The notes: a model not told the origin generated them from the sequence alone. A stretch of 64,000 nt of DNA from DATLGB01 sp963726825 (GCA_963726825.1 CAVSDT010000002.1:806001-870000), one strand, 5' to 3'; counted from the stretch's first letter, positions 28,471 to 36,907 are shown. Program-made: numbers and translations.

Positions 28471-30074
28471 CCCGCGCGCGCCTGGCCGCCCTCGCGGGCC
28501 GGCCGGCGGCCTTGGCCGCGGCTGCGGGCGTCGTCTTCGCCACCGCGACCCCGCCGCTGGGCTTCGGGCCCGGCGTGCTCGCCGGCCTCGCCCTGCTCGC
28601 CCTCGCCCTGCGCCGCGCCCGGGGGTACCGCTCCGCCGCCGTCGCCGGCCTCGTCTTCGCCGCCGTCGCGCAGCTGATCGTGCTGCGCTTCGTCGTCACC
28701 GTCGTCGGATCCTTCACGGGGGGCGGGCCCGCCGCCGGGGTGCTCGCGCTCGTGCTGCTGAGCCTCGCCCAGAGCCTCGGCTGGGCGCTGGCCGGCGTGC
28801 TCGCCCGGCTGCTGGCGCGGCGCACCGTCTTGCCCTTCGAGGTGGGCTTCGCGATCGCCGCCGTCGCCGCCTCTGCCGCGCCCGGCGTCTTCACGTGGTC
28901 GCCGGCCGGGCTGCTGACCGTCTGGCCGCAGCTCGTGCAGCTCGCCGACTGGATCGGCGAGCTCGGGGTGACGGCGCTCGTCGCCGGCCTGGCCGCCCTG
29001 ACGATCCGGGGCCTCGACCGTCCGGGCGGGCGGCGCGCCGTGGCGGTGCCACTGGCCACCGCGCTGGCCGCGATCGTCGCCCTGCACGCCGTCGGGGTCG
29101 TGCGCATGGGCGCCGTCGCCGACGCGCCCCGCGCCCGGTTGCAGGTCGGGCTCGTCGACGCCGGGATCAGCGCCGCGACCCGCAGCGACCAGGCGCGCTG
29201 GCCGGCGGTCGTCGAGCGGCTGCGCGAGCGCTCGCGCGAGGCCGACCGCCGCGGCGCGCAGCTCGTGGTCTGGCCCGAGTCGGCCTTTCCGTACCCGCTC
29301 GCCCACGCCGCCCCGGTCGTGAACGGCACCCTGTCGCCCGTGGCGGGCGGGGCGGCGGTGCCGCGGATCTTCGGCCTGGGGACCTTCGGCGGGACGCCAG
29401 AGGCGCGCCGCTGGTGGAACTCCGTCGCGCTCGTGGAACCCGACGGGACCCTGCAGCGCCCGGTGGACAAGCGCCGGCTGCTCCCCTTCGGCGAGCGGGT
29501 CCCGCTGCGCGCCGAGCTCGGCTGGTTGCGCGACGGCTTCGCGCGCGCCAGCGAGGCCGAGCCGGGGCACGGCACCCACGCCCTGCTGCTGCGCCGCCCG
29601 GACGGCCTGGCCCTGCGACTGGGCATCCTCAACTGCTACGAGGACATGGACCGCCTCGCCGGCCGCGACCTGGCCCGGCGCGTGCGCCCGCAGCTGATCG
29701 TCAACGTCGCCAACGCCGCCTGGTACGACGGGACCACCGGTGCTGACATCCAGGCTCAGCTGGCCGCCCTCCGGGCGGTCGAGCTGCGCACGGACGTCGT
29801 CCGGGCGGCCAACACCCGCGGCGGGACCTGGATCGACGCCGCCGGCCGCCGACGCCTGGACGCCGGGGGCGCCGTCGAGCTCGTCGGTGCGGGGTTGCGG
29901 CCCGCCGGGGCGTCGCCGACGCCGTGGGCGCGCACGGGCGACGCACCGCTGTGGGTGCTCGTCGGGCTGCTCGTCGCGGGCGGCGGCGTGGCGGCGCGCC
30001 GGCGCCGGGCGGCCGGCTCAGACCGGGAAGCGCTCGAGCACCCAGGCGGCGCCGAGCGGCTTGCGCCGGTATGA
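28467..30074 (+). CDS. lnt: apolipoprotein N-acyltransferase
   Basis: A 535-residue membrane enzyme that adds the third acyl chain to the N-terminal Cys of lipoproteins. The N-terminal third holds about six spans beginning with TATPPLGFGPGVLAGLALL, a typical Lnt opening. The nitrilase-like domain carries the triad Glu271 (VWPESAF), Lys335 (VDKRRLLPFGE) and Cys390 (GILNCYEDM). A last span lies near the C-terminus. The GTG start overlaps the ATPase stop. The last 57 bases overlap the convergent gene on the other strand. The lipoprotein two genes upstream is a natural substrate. Confidence 0.9.
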   Translation: MTRARLAALAGRPAALAAAAGVVFATATPPLGFGPGVLAGLALLALALRRARGYRSAAVAGLVFAAVAQLIVLRFVVTVVGSFTGGGPAAGVLALVLLSLAQSLGWALAGVLARLLARRTVLPFEVGFAIAAVAASAAPGVFTWSPAGLLTVWPQLVQLADWIGELGVTALVAGLAALTIRGLDRPGGRRAVAVPLATALAAIVALHAVGVVRMGAVADAPRARLQVGLVDAGISAATRSDQARWPAVVERLRERSREADRRGAQLVVWPESAFPYPLAHAAPVVNGTLSPVAGGAAVPRIFGLGTFGGTPEARRWWNSVALVEPDGTLQRPVDKRRLLPFGERVPLRAELGWLRDGFARASEAEPGHGTHALLLRRPDGLALRLGILNCYEDMDRLAGRDLARRVRPQLIVNVANAAWYDGTTGADIQAQLAALRAVELRTDVVRAANTRGGTWIDAAGRRRLDAGGAVELVGAGLRPAGASPTPWARTGDAPLWVLVGLLVAGGGVAARRRRAAGSDREALEHPGGAERLAPV

Positions 30075-30512
30075 CCGGCCCATGACCGGCAGGTACTCGC
30101 CCGTGCGCGGGTTCATCGGCAGGTCGCGCTCGATCGGGAACCACTGGTTGTGCTGGGCGATCAGGTCGTTGACCCGGCTGAAGTCCCACGTCTCGGCGAC
30201 GCCCCGCCACGCCGCGCGCAGCGCGGCGCGGTCGGGGTGCTCGGCCTCGAGGCGGCGCAGGCGCTTCTCCAGCGCGCGGGCGTGGTCGCGCTGGTGGCGC
30301 TCGATCTCCATCAGCCGCTCGCTCCAGCGCGGCTTGACCCCGGCCTTCAGGTAGGACTCGATCGAACGCTGCGTCTCCCGCGTACGGCGCGAGAGGGGCT
30401 TGCCCGTCTGCTCCTCGACGTCGCGGACGATCAGCCGCGCGACGACCTCGGGGTCGAGGGTGTCAGGCTTGTTCGGGCGCTCCGGAACGGCCTGCACGAT
30501 ATCCCGTAACAC
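30018..30512 (-). CDS. conserved hypothetical protein, 164 residues
   Basis: I do not recognise a family. The protein is soluble and charged. It has a predicted alpha-helical middle (RETQRSIESYLKAGVKPRW, then ERLMEIERHQRDHARALEKR) and an aromatic, Pro-rich C-terminal end (HNQWFPIERDLPMNPRTGEY, then AAWVLERFPV). The conserved-looking tail suggests a real, vertically inherited gene. The GTG chosen has GGGAGG exactly 5 nt upstream. A longer frame starting 14 codons earlier would overlap the divergent beta-propeller gene. Its 3' end overlaps lnt by 57 bases. No function is proposed. Confidence 0.7.
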   Translation of the reverse strand: MLRDIVQAVPERPNKPDTLDPEVVARLIVRDVEEQTGKPLSRRTRETQRSIESYLKAGVKPRWSERLMEIERHQRDHARALEKRLRRLEAEHPDRAALRAAWRGVAETWDFSRVNDLIAQHNQWFPIERDLPMNPRTGEYLPVMGRSYRRKPLGAAWVLERFPV

Positions 30513-30538
30513 CGGCGCCTCCCGAGCGTTCAAAGGCC

Positions 30539-32305
30539 ATGTCCCGCTCCGCACGCCTGGCGCTGGTCGTCGCAGCGCTCACGAGCTTCGCCCCGGCCGC
30601 GGCTTCCGCGCAGGGTGCCTCGAGCATCGCCGTCCTGACCGGCGCGGACGCCTGCGTGGCGCAGGCGCCCGGGGTGGTCCCCGGTGTCCCGCCGACGGCC
30701 CCGGCGACCCCGGACGCCGGCTGCACCGAGGGCCACGGGCTCCTCAACGCCCGCGGCGTCATCGTGGCCGCGGACGGTCGCGACGCCTACGTCGTCGCCG
30801 GCGGCGGGCGCGACGCGGGCTCCAACGCGATCGTCAGCCTCCGACGCGACGCGACGACCGGCGCGCTGCGCCCGACGGGGTGCGTCTCCCACGACGGCGG
30901 TGACGGCCGGCTCGGCTCCGACGGGCTGTGCGTCGACGGCAACGCGCTCGAGGGCGCCTCCGCCGTGGCGATGAGCCCGGACGGCAGGAACGTCTACGTG
31001 GGCGCCGCGAGCTCCACGAGCGTCGGCACCTTCGCGCGTGACCCCGAGACGGGCACGCTGACCCAGACCGACTGCGAGCAGACCTACCGCCGCGGCAGCG
31101 GCTGCGAGGGGGCGCCCGCCCTCGACGGCGTCGACGACCTGGCCGTCAGCCCCGACGGGCGCAACGTGTACGCGACCGCCGGCGCCGACGGGTCGCTCGT
31201 GGTCTTCGACCGCGACCCGGCCACGGGGGACCTGGCGTTCACCGGCTGCGTCTCGGACACCGGGACGGACGGGACCTGCCAGAACGGGACGGCCCTGCGC
31301 GGCGCCCACGGCGTCCAGGTCACGCCGGACGGCAGCGCCGTCTACGTCACCGCGACGATGGGCGCGGTCACCACCTACGCCCGCGACCCCGAGACGGGCG
31401 CCGTGACGCCGAGCGGCTGCCTGCTCGACGGGGCGCCCGCCGGCGGCGCGTGCACCGCGGCGCCGGCGCTCGCCGGCGCGCGGTCGCTGACGCTCAGCCC
31501 CGACGGGGCGTTCGCCTACGTCGCCGGCGCGGGAGCCTCGACGATCTCGATCCTGCGGCGCGGCGCGACGCCGACGGACCTCACGCCCGTCGGCTGCGTC
31601 CTCAACGCGCCGCCGGCCGGCGCCGACGCCGTCGACCCGCCCGAGGACGACACGGGCGACGACGGCGACGACGGCGGCGATGACGCGGACCCCGGTGCCG
31701 ACGAGCACCGCGACGGGCACGCCGGGACCGCGGACTGCGCGCCGGCCCGGGCGCTGCTCAGCGTGAGCGACCTGAAGGTCTCCGCCGACGGCGGCGCGCT
31801 GTTCGCGCTCTCGGACAGCGGCTCCCTGGCCGCCTTCCGGCGCGACCGCGACTCCGGCGCGCTGACCCAGACGGGCTGCGCCGAGTCCGTCCTCACCTAC
31901 CGGTCGTGCTCGCCGGCGCCGGGGCTCTCCGGCGCCGGCATCGCCACCTCGGGGGACGGCCGGTCCGTCTACGTCGCCGGCGGCTCGCAGGTGACCGCGT
32001 TCGGCGCGGCCGTCGCGGTCGCCGCCGTCCGCGCGCGCCTGGCCGCGCACGGGCGCCTCGCCCTGCGGCTGACGTGCCCGCGGGCCCGCCGCAGCGGGTG
32101 CCGGGGCCGCGTGGGGGTCGCCGCCCGGGGTGCCCGCACGCGCGCCTACCGGCTCGCGGCCGGCAGGCGCCGGACGCTGACGATCACGGTGCCGGCCCGG
32201 GCTCGCCGGACGACGGCGGGCCGGCGCCTGCGCCTGCGCGTCCGGGCGACGGACGCCCGCCACGTGGTGCGGGCGACGGAGCGGCGGATCGTGCTCAGGC
32301 GCTGA
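30539..32305 (+). CDS. secreted beta-propeller (YVTN/lactonase-like) protein
   Basis: A 588-residue exported protein with signal peptide MSRSARLALVVAALTSFAPA, then AASAQ. Repeats of about 50-60 residues carry a SPDGRNVYV-type core: MSPDGRNVYVGAASS, VSPDGRNVYATAGAD, VTPDGSAVYVTATM, LSPDGAFAYVAGAG. This is the pattern of a YVTN/lactonase propeller of six to eight blades. An Asp-rich insert (DDTGDDGDDGGDDADPGAD, about residues 367-385) interrupts the propeller and may bind calcium. The last 100 residues are Arg-rich and beta-like, a tail seen in exported proteins of this class. No catalytic residues can be assigned. The start region overlaps the divergent gene's upstream DNA. Confidence 0.78.
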   Translation: MSRSARLALVVAALTSFAPAAASAQGASSIAVLTGADACVAQAPGVVPGVPPTAPATPDAGCTEGHGLLNARGVIVAADGRDAYVVAGGGRDAGSNAIVSLRRDATTGALRPTGCVSHDGGDGRLGSDGLCVDGNALEGASAVAMSPDGRNVYVGAASSTSVGTFARDPETGTLTQTDCEQTYRRGSGCEGAPALDGVDDLAVSPDGRNVYATAGADGSLVVFDRDPATGDLAFTGCVSDTGTDGTCQNGTALRGAHGVQVTPDGSAVYVTATMGAVTTYARDPETGAVTPSGCLLDGAPAGGACTAAPALAGARSLTLSPDGAFAYVAGAGASTISILRRGATPTDLTPVGCVLNAPPAGADAVDPPEDDTGDDGDDGGDDADPGADEHRDGHAGTADCAPARALLSVSDLKVSADGGALFALSDSGSLAAFRRDRDSGALTQTGCAESVLTYRSCSPAPGLSGAGIATSGDGRSVYVAGGSQVTAFGAAVAVAAVRARLAAHGRLALRLTCPRARRSGCRGRVGVAARGARTRAYRLAAGRRRTLTITVPARARRTTAGRRLRLRVRATDARHVVRATERRIVLRR

Positions 32306-32332
32306 AGCCACGGCCCCTTTTCGGAGGCGGGG

Positions 32333-32364
32333 GTGGCGGGTACGGGCACTTGCATGCCCGCCAC
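32333..32364. repeat. inverted repeat after the beta-propeller gene
   Basis: GTGGCGGG and CCCGCCAC, 16 nt apart. The spacer can also pair within itself (CGGGCA / TGCCCG), so two hairpins compete. It may be a terminator for the preceding gene. No T-run follows. Confidence 0.3.
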
Positions 32365-32442
32365 GTGGACGAGCCCCCCGCGTCGGACTTTGGCCACGGG
32401 GCGCACGACAGCCACCGTGGCGCTCGGGGAGGATGGCCGGCG

Positions 32443-34011
32443 ATGAGCGCCGAGGCCACCGACCGGACCTACGACGAGGTCTTCGCCCCCGGCGAGATCC
32501 CGCGGCCGCACGCCGCAGCCCTCGCCGACGCCCTGGCCGCCCTCGGCCCGGAGGAGCTCGCCGGCGCCGGCGCCCGCCGTGACGCGATCTTCATGCAGCA
32601 GGGGATCACCTTCGACGCCACGGGCGAGGCCTCGGACGGGCCGATCAAGGACCGCCCGTTCCCGCTCGACCTCGTCCCGCGGATCATCCCGGGCGACGAG
32701 TGGGCGGAGATCGAGACGGGGCTGATCCAGCGCATCAAGGCGCTCAACGCCTTCGTCGACGACGTCTACCACGCCCGCGAGATCGTCCACGACGGCATCG
32801 TCCCGTGGGAGCTCGTCGTCTCGCGGCCGGCCTTCGCCCGCGCGGCGCACGGGATCCGCCCGCCCGGCGGCGTCTACTGCCACGTGAGCGGCTGCGACCT
32901 CGTGCGCGACGCCGACGGCTCCTGGAAGGTGCTCGAGGACAACGTCCGCACCCCCAGCGGCATCTCCTACGTGCTCGAGAACCGCAACGCGATGACCCGC
33001 CTGCTGCCCGGCCTGTTCGCCGACTACCGCGTGCGGCCCGTCGACCACTACCCGGCCGTGCTGCGCCGGGCGCTCAACGAGGTCGCGCCCGTGGGCGGGG
33101 AGGAGGAGCCGACCGTCGTCGTCTGGACCCCCGGCCCGTTCAACTCCGCCTACTTCGAGCACGCGTTCCTCGCGCGGCAGATGGGGGTCGAGCTCGTCGA
33201 GGCCTCCGACCTCGTGGTCCACGACCAGACGTGCTTCATGCGCACCACCAGCGGGCTGCGGCGCGTCCACGCCGTCTATCGCCGCATCGACGACGACTTC
33301 ATGGACCCGCTGGAGTTCAAGGCCGACTCCGTGCTCGGCGTCCCGGGCCTGATGCGCGCCTACCGCGCCGGCACCCTCGCGATCGTCAACGCCGTCGGCA
33401 CGGGCGTGGCGGACGACAAGGCGATCTACCACTACGTCCCCGAGATGGTGAAGTACTACCTGGGCGAGGAGCCGATCCTGCAGAACGTCAAGACCTACCT
33501 GCTCGCCGACGCCGAGCAGCGCCATCACGTCCTGGACCGGCTCGACCAGCTCGTCGCCAAGCCGACGTCGGAGTCCGGCGGCAAGGGCGTCTTCATCGGC
33601 CCGCGGGCGACGCAGGCCGAGGTCGAGGCCCAGGCGGAGGAGATCCGCCGCCAGCCCGAGCGCTGGATCGCCCAGGAGCTCGTGCAGCTGTCGACGGTCC
33701 CGACCGCGATGGACGACGGGACGCTCGAGCCGCGTCACGTCGACCTGCGGCCGTTCGCGGTCTTCGGCGAGGACATCAAGGTGATCCCCGGCGGGCTGAC
33801 GCGCGTCGCGCTGCGCAAGGGGTCGATGATCGTCAACTCCTCCCAGGGCGGCGGCTCCAAGGACACCTGGGTGCTCGACGAGCAGGGCACGATGGAGCAT
33901 CAGGTCGTGCGCCGCGGCTGGTCGCCCCCGCCCCGGATGCCGGGCCTGCGCACGGGCAACGAGTGGTTCGGCCAGGAGCAGCAGCAGCAGCAGGCGGAGG
34001 GCTGGCGCTGA
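32443..34011 (+). CDS. circularly permuted ATP-grasp protein, type 2
   Basis: A 522-residue protein of the circularly permuted ATP-grasp family (DUF404/DUF407), thought to form amide bonds in an uncharacterised peptide or tag. FMQQGITFDA, RIIPGDEWAEIETGL, RIKALNAFVDDVYH and VLEDNVRTPSGISYVLENR are strongly conserved segments. SESGGKGVFIGP is the ATP-binding loop, and QGGGSKDTWVL lies near the end. The ATG used lies in a GGGAGG context after a 138-bp gap. An open frame further upstream reads only through the propeller gene. Its stop overlaps the alpha-E gene by one base (TGATG). The C-terminus is Gln-rich. Confidence 0.9.
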   Translation: MSAEATDRTYDEVFAPGEIPRPHAAALADALAALGPEELAGAGARRDAIFMQQGITFDATGEASDGPIKDRPFPLDLVPRIIPGDEWAEIETGLIQRIKALNAFVDDVYHAREIVHDGIVPWELVVSRPAFARAAHGIRPPGGVYCHVSGCDLVRDADGSWKVLEDNVRTPSGISYVLENRNAMTRLLPGLFADYRVRPVDHYPAVLRRALNEVAPVGGEEEPTVVVWTPGPFNSAYFEHAFLARQMGVELVEASDLVVHDQTCFMRTTSGLRRVHAVYRRIDDDFMDPLEFKADSVLGVPGLMRAYRAGTLAIVNAVGTGVADDKAIYHYVPEMVKYYLGEEPILQNVKTYLLADAEQRHHVLDRLDQLVAKPTSESGGKGVFIGPRATQAEVEAQAEEIRRQPERWIAQELVQLSTVPTAMDDGTLEPRHVDLRPFAVFGEDIKVIPGGLTRVALRKGSMIVNSSQGGGSKDTWVLDEQGTMEHQVVRRGWSPPPRMPGLRTGNEWFGQEQQQQQAEGWR

Positions 34012-34961
34012 TGCTCGCCCGGATCGCCCAGGAGCTCTACTGGATCGGGCGCCGGCTCTCGCGGGCCGAGCACACGGCGCGGATGCTCGACGCCGTGTTC
34101 CACGCCGACCTGCAGGCCCGGCCCGACAACCGCTCCCAGGAGCGCCTGTCGTGGGACTCGATCCTCGCCGTGATGGGCGCCGAGCCCACGGGCGCCCCCG
34201 CCACCCGCGAGGCGACGCTGACCCTGATGACGCTCGACCCGGACGAGCCGGCGTCGATCCTGCACTGCGTCACGCGGGCGCGCGAGGGCGCGCGCACGGT
34301 GCGCGACGTGTTCAGCGCCGAGATGTGGGAGGCGATCAACACCTTCGACCTCACGCTGCGCCGCCAGGACATCAACGCCGCCCTGCGCGACGGGCCCTAC
34401 TCCGTCTACTCGCTCGTGCGCGAGCGCTGCGGCCTGTTCTGGGGCGTGACCCGGCGGACGATGCTGCGCGACGAGGCCAACGCGTTCCTCGAGGCCGGCG
34501 CCGCCATCGAGGCCGCCGACATGGTCCTGCGCATGCTGCGCGTCGCGCTGCCGGTCCCGGAGGAGGAGGGCGAGGTGCGCCAGCTCGACGGCCAGGCGCT
34601 CGCCGTCCTGCAGGCCGTCGGCGGGCTGCAGGCCTACCGCCGCGCCGTCCCGGCCGCGCCGCTGGCCGCGCCCGTGACGCGCTTCCTCCTGTACGAGCGC
34701 GCCTATCCCGACGCGGTGGCGTCGTGGGTGGAGGTGCTCCACAACGCCCTCTGCTCGGCGGACGAGCACGCCCGGTCCTCGCCGGCCGTCCTGCGCGTGG
34801 GGCGCCTGCTCGCCGACCTCGAGTTCCGTGCTCGCGCGGTCGAGCTCGAAGGGGACCTCCAAGCGACCCTGCGGCTCGTGCAGCGCGAGCTCGCCCAGGT
34901 CGACGAGGACATCGTCCTGCGCTACTTCGGCGGCACCTCCCACCAGCTCGTGAGCGCCTGA
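34011..34961 (+). CDS. alpha-E domain protein (DUF403)
   Basis: A 316-residue all-helical protein. It opens with MLARIAQELYWIGRRLSRAE, the hallmark of the alpha-E family, and has the mid-protein segments REGARTVRDVFSAEMWEAIN and RFLLYERAYPDAVASWV. It is nearly always encoded next to a circularly permuted ATP-grasp and a transglutaminase-like gene, as here, and is thought to assist the ligation reaction. It overlaps both neighbours by one base. The biochemical role is unknown for the family. Confidence 0.9.
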   Translation: MLARIAQELYWIGRRLSRAEHTARMLDAVFHADLQARPDNRSQERLSWDSILAVMGAEPTGAPATREATLTLMTLDPDEPASILHCVTRAREGARTVRDVFSAEMWEAINTFDLTLRRQDINAALRDGPYSVYSLVRERCGLFWGVTRRTMLRDEANAFLEAGAAIEAADMVLRMLRVALPVPEEEGEVRQLDGQALAVLQAVGGLQAYRRAVPAAPLAAPVTRFLLYERAYPDAVASWVEVLHNALCSADEHARSSPAVLRVGRLLADLEFRARAVELEGDLQATLRLVQRELAQVDEDIVLRYFGGTSHQLVSA

Positions 34962-35839
34962 TGCAGTTCGCGATCCACTACCTGACCGAGTACCGCTACG
35001 CGTCCGCGGTGTCGGACAACCTCAACGCCCTGCGCGTCAAGCCGGCCACGACCCCCACGCAGACGCTGGACGACTTCGGCGTCCGCACGACGCCGGACGC
35101 GCGCCTGAGCCAGCACGAGGACTACTACGGCACGACCGTGATCGAGTTCGGCCTCTCCAAGTCGCACGAGTCGCTCGCCGTCGACGTGCGGGCGCGCGTG
35201 ACGACGACGGACGCGCCGCCGCCGCCGGACCCGTCGTGGGAGGCGATCGAGGACCCGGCCTACCGCGCCGCGGGCATCGAGTTCCTGCTCCCGGTCGCCG
35301 ACGAGCCCGACGACATCCGCCTCGACGAGCTCGTCGGGCTGACCCGCCGCGCCACGCCGCGCGAGACGGTCATCGGACTCACGGAGCTGATCCCCGACCG
35401 CTTCGCCTACCGCACCGGCGTCACCTACGTCGGCTCGACGGTGCTCGACCTGTTCGAGGCCGGCGCGGGCGTCTGCCAGGACTTCGCCCACCTCGCGCTC
35501 CTGTGCCTGCGGCGCAACGGGATCGCCGCCCGCTACGTCTCGGGCTACCTGTTCGCCCCGCGCGACTCAGACGTCGAGGCCGACTCCGCCGAGGTCGACA
35601 CGCACGCCTGGGTGCAGGCCCTGCTGCCCGACGCCGAAGGCGGCTTCCAGTGGGTCGGCCTGGACCCGACGAACCGCTGCCTGACCGGCGAGCGCTACGT
35701 CAAGATCGGCCACGGCCGCCACTACGCCGACGTGCCGCCGATCCGCGGGGTCTACCGCGGCCAGGGCGCGACGAGCCTGGACGTCAAGGTCCAGATGCGC
35801 AAGGTGGCCGGCGACGCGTCGGGGTCGCCGCGCAACTAG
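34961..35839 (+). CDS. transglutaminase-like cysteine peptidase family protein
   Basis: A 292-residue protein. An N-terminal beta domain (AIHYLTEYRYASAVSDNLN) is followed by a transglutaminase-like core. The nucleophile Cys is in GAGVCQDFAHLALLCLR, the His in DTHAWVQALLP and the Asp in WVGLDPTNRCL, so the triad is intact. In this trio it may cleave or remodel the peptide made by the ATP-grasp partner. The ATG overlaps the alpha-E stop, although an open frame continues upstream. Its stop shares CTAG with the convergent oxidoreductase gene. Confidence 0.9.
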   Translation: MQFAIHYLTEYRYASAVSDNLNALRVKPATTPTQTLDDFGVRTTPDARLSQHEDYYGTTVIEFGLSKSHESLAVDVRARVTTTDAPPPPDPSWEAIEDPAYRAAGIEFLLPVADEPDDIRLDELVGLTRRATPRETVIGLTELIPDRFAYRTGVTYVGSTVLDLFEAGAGVCQDFAHLALLCLRRNGIAARYVSGYLFAPRDSDVEADSAEVDTHAWVQALLPDAEGGFQWVGLDPTNRCLTGERYVKIGHGRHYADVPPIRGVYRGQGATSLDVKVQMRKVAGDASGSPRN

Positions 35840-36792
35840 ACCGGGCGCGACTCGGCCGGGACGCTGACGACGAGCTTGCCGCGGGCGCCGCGCTCGAGCT
35901 CGTTGTAGGCCTCCATCGCGTCGGCGAAGCCGAACACGCCGCCCACGGGGACCCGGACGCCGTCGGCGTAGAGCCCGGGGATCGACCGGATCGCCCGCGC
36001 CTTGCCGGCGGCGTCGCCGCCGCCGGAGAACGTCACGCCCGTCTCCTCGGCGTCGTCACCCGCCAGGGTGAGGACGCGCGCCGTGCCCCCCGCGAGGGCG
36101 ACGGAGTCGGCGAGGACCCCGGTGCCGGCCGCGTCGAGCACCGCGTCCACGACGGGCGAGCCGTCGCCGGCCGCCGCCCGCACGCGGTCCGCCCAGCCGT
36201 CGCCGTAGGTGACCGCGATCGCGCCGCGCCCGGCCAGCGACCCGTGGTCGCGCTCGGCGGCCGTGGCGATCACGCGCGCGCCCGCGCGCAGGCCGAGCTG
36301 CACCGCGACGAGGCCGACGGAGCCGGCGCCGCCGTGGACGAGCAGCGTCTCGCCGCGCTTCAGGGCCAGGTGCTCGAGCCCGCGGGTGGCGGCTTCGGTG
36401 ACCGTCGGCCACGCGGCGGCGTCGATCCACGACATGTCGGCCGGCTTGGGCGCGACCGGACCGGCGAGCGCGTAGGTCGCCATCGCCCCGCCGCCGCCCG
36501 CCGCGAGGCCGAGCACCTCGTCGCCGACGGCGATGCCCGCCACATCCGGACCGACCGCCTCGACGACGCCGGCGAGGTCGAAGCCCACCCGCACCGGGGC
36601 GGCGGGACCGTCCTCGCCCCGGCCGAAGCGCCCCGAGCGGGCCTTGGCGTCGAACGGGTTGACCGCCGCCGCACGCACGTCGATCCGCACCTCGCCCGCG
36701 CCGGGATCCGGCACCTCGACCGTCGCGAGCTCCAGGACCTCCGGCCCCCCGTAGCGCGTGAACTGCAGGACGGTCGCCGACACGGAGCTCAT
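35836..36792 (-). CDS. NADP-dependent quinone oxidoreductase-like MDR protein
   Basis: A 318-residue zinc-free medium-chain reductase of the quinone oxidoreductase (zeta-crystallin) type. It shows VLQFTRYGGPEVLEL at the start, AAVNPFDAKARSGRF, GFDLAGVVEAVGPDV and the nucleotide loop HGGAGSVGLVAVQLGL. The C-terminal FGFADAMEAYNELERGARGK segment is typical. The ATG chosen sits 7 nt behind a TAGCCT box. The long upstream open frame crosses the 20-bp inverted repeat and ftcD and is not coding. It is divergent from ftcD with the palindrome between, so both may answer to the same regulator. Confidence 0.9.
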   Translation of the reverse strand: MSSVSATVLQFTRYGGPEVLELATVEVPDPGAGEVRIDVRAAAVNPFDAKARSGRFGRGEDGPAAPVRVGFDLAGVVEAVGPDVAGIAVGDEVLGLAAGGGGAMATYALAGPVAPKPADMSWIDAAAWPTVTEAATRGLEHLALKRGETLLVHGGAGSVGLVAVQLGLRAGARVIATAAERDHGSLAGRGAIAVTYGDGWADRVRAAAGDGSPVVDAVLDAAGTGVLADSVALAGGTARVLTLAGDDAEETGVTFSGGGDAAGKARAIRSIPGLYADGVRVPVGGVFGFADAMEAYNELERGARGKLVVSVPAESRPV

Positions 36793-36799
36793 GCGGCGC

Positions 36800-36805
36800 A
36801 GGCTA
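36800..36805 (-). promoter_or_regulatory. -10 box of leaderless promoter (quinone oxidoreductase gene)
   Basis: TAGCCT ends 7 nt before the ATG. The long inverted repeat begins 35 bp upstream of this box. Confidence 0.5.
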
Positions 36806-36839
36806 CGCGCCGGGCCTGCGGACATCGATCCCCACCGAC

Positions 36840-36885
36840 ACCGGGTTGCACCGGGTAGCCGATCCGCTACCCGGTGCAACCCGGT
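36840..36885. promoter_or_regulatory. 20-bp perfect inverted repeat between divergent genes (putative operator)
   Basis: Left arm ACCGGGTTGCACCGGGTAGC, 6-nt centre CGATCC, and the exact reverse complement on the right. Each arm is itself two 10-bp repeats of ACCGGGT-N-GC, so four half-sites lie on one face of the helix. It sits between the oxidoreductase and ftcD starts and just upstream of the ftcD -10 box, the place for a repressor or cooperative regulator. An attenuator is less likely, because the putative ftcD transcript starts after it. Confidence 0.75.
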
Positions 36886-36892
36886 CGCGACG

Positions 36893-36898
36893 TAGGCT
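36893..36898 (+). promoter_or_regulatory. -10 box of near-leaderless promoter (ftcD)
   Basis: TAGGCT lies 9 nt before the ATG and 7 nt after the right arm of the inverted repeat. The repeat covers the whole -35 region. Confidence 0.5.
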
Positions 36899-36907
36899 GC
36901 CGTCTCG

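Noticed and set aside
30513..30554. Upstream extension of the 164-residue hypothetical protein
   Set aside because: It would overlap the signal peptide of the divergent beta-propeller gene. The internal GTG has a GGGAGG site at ideal spacing.
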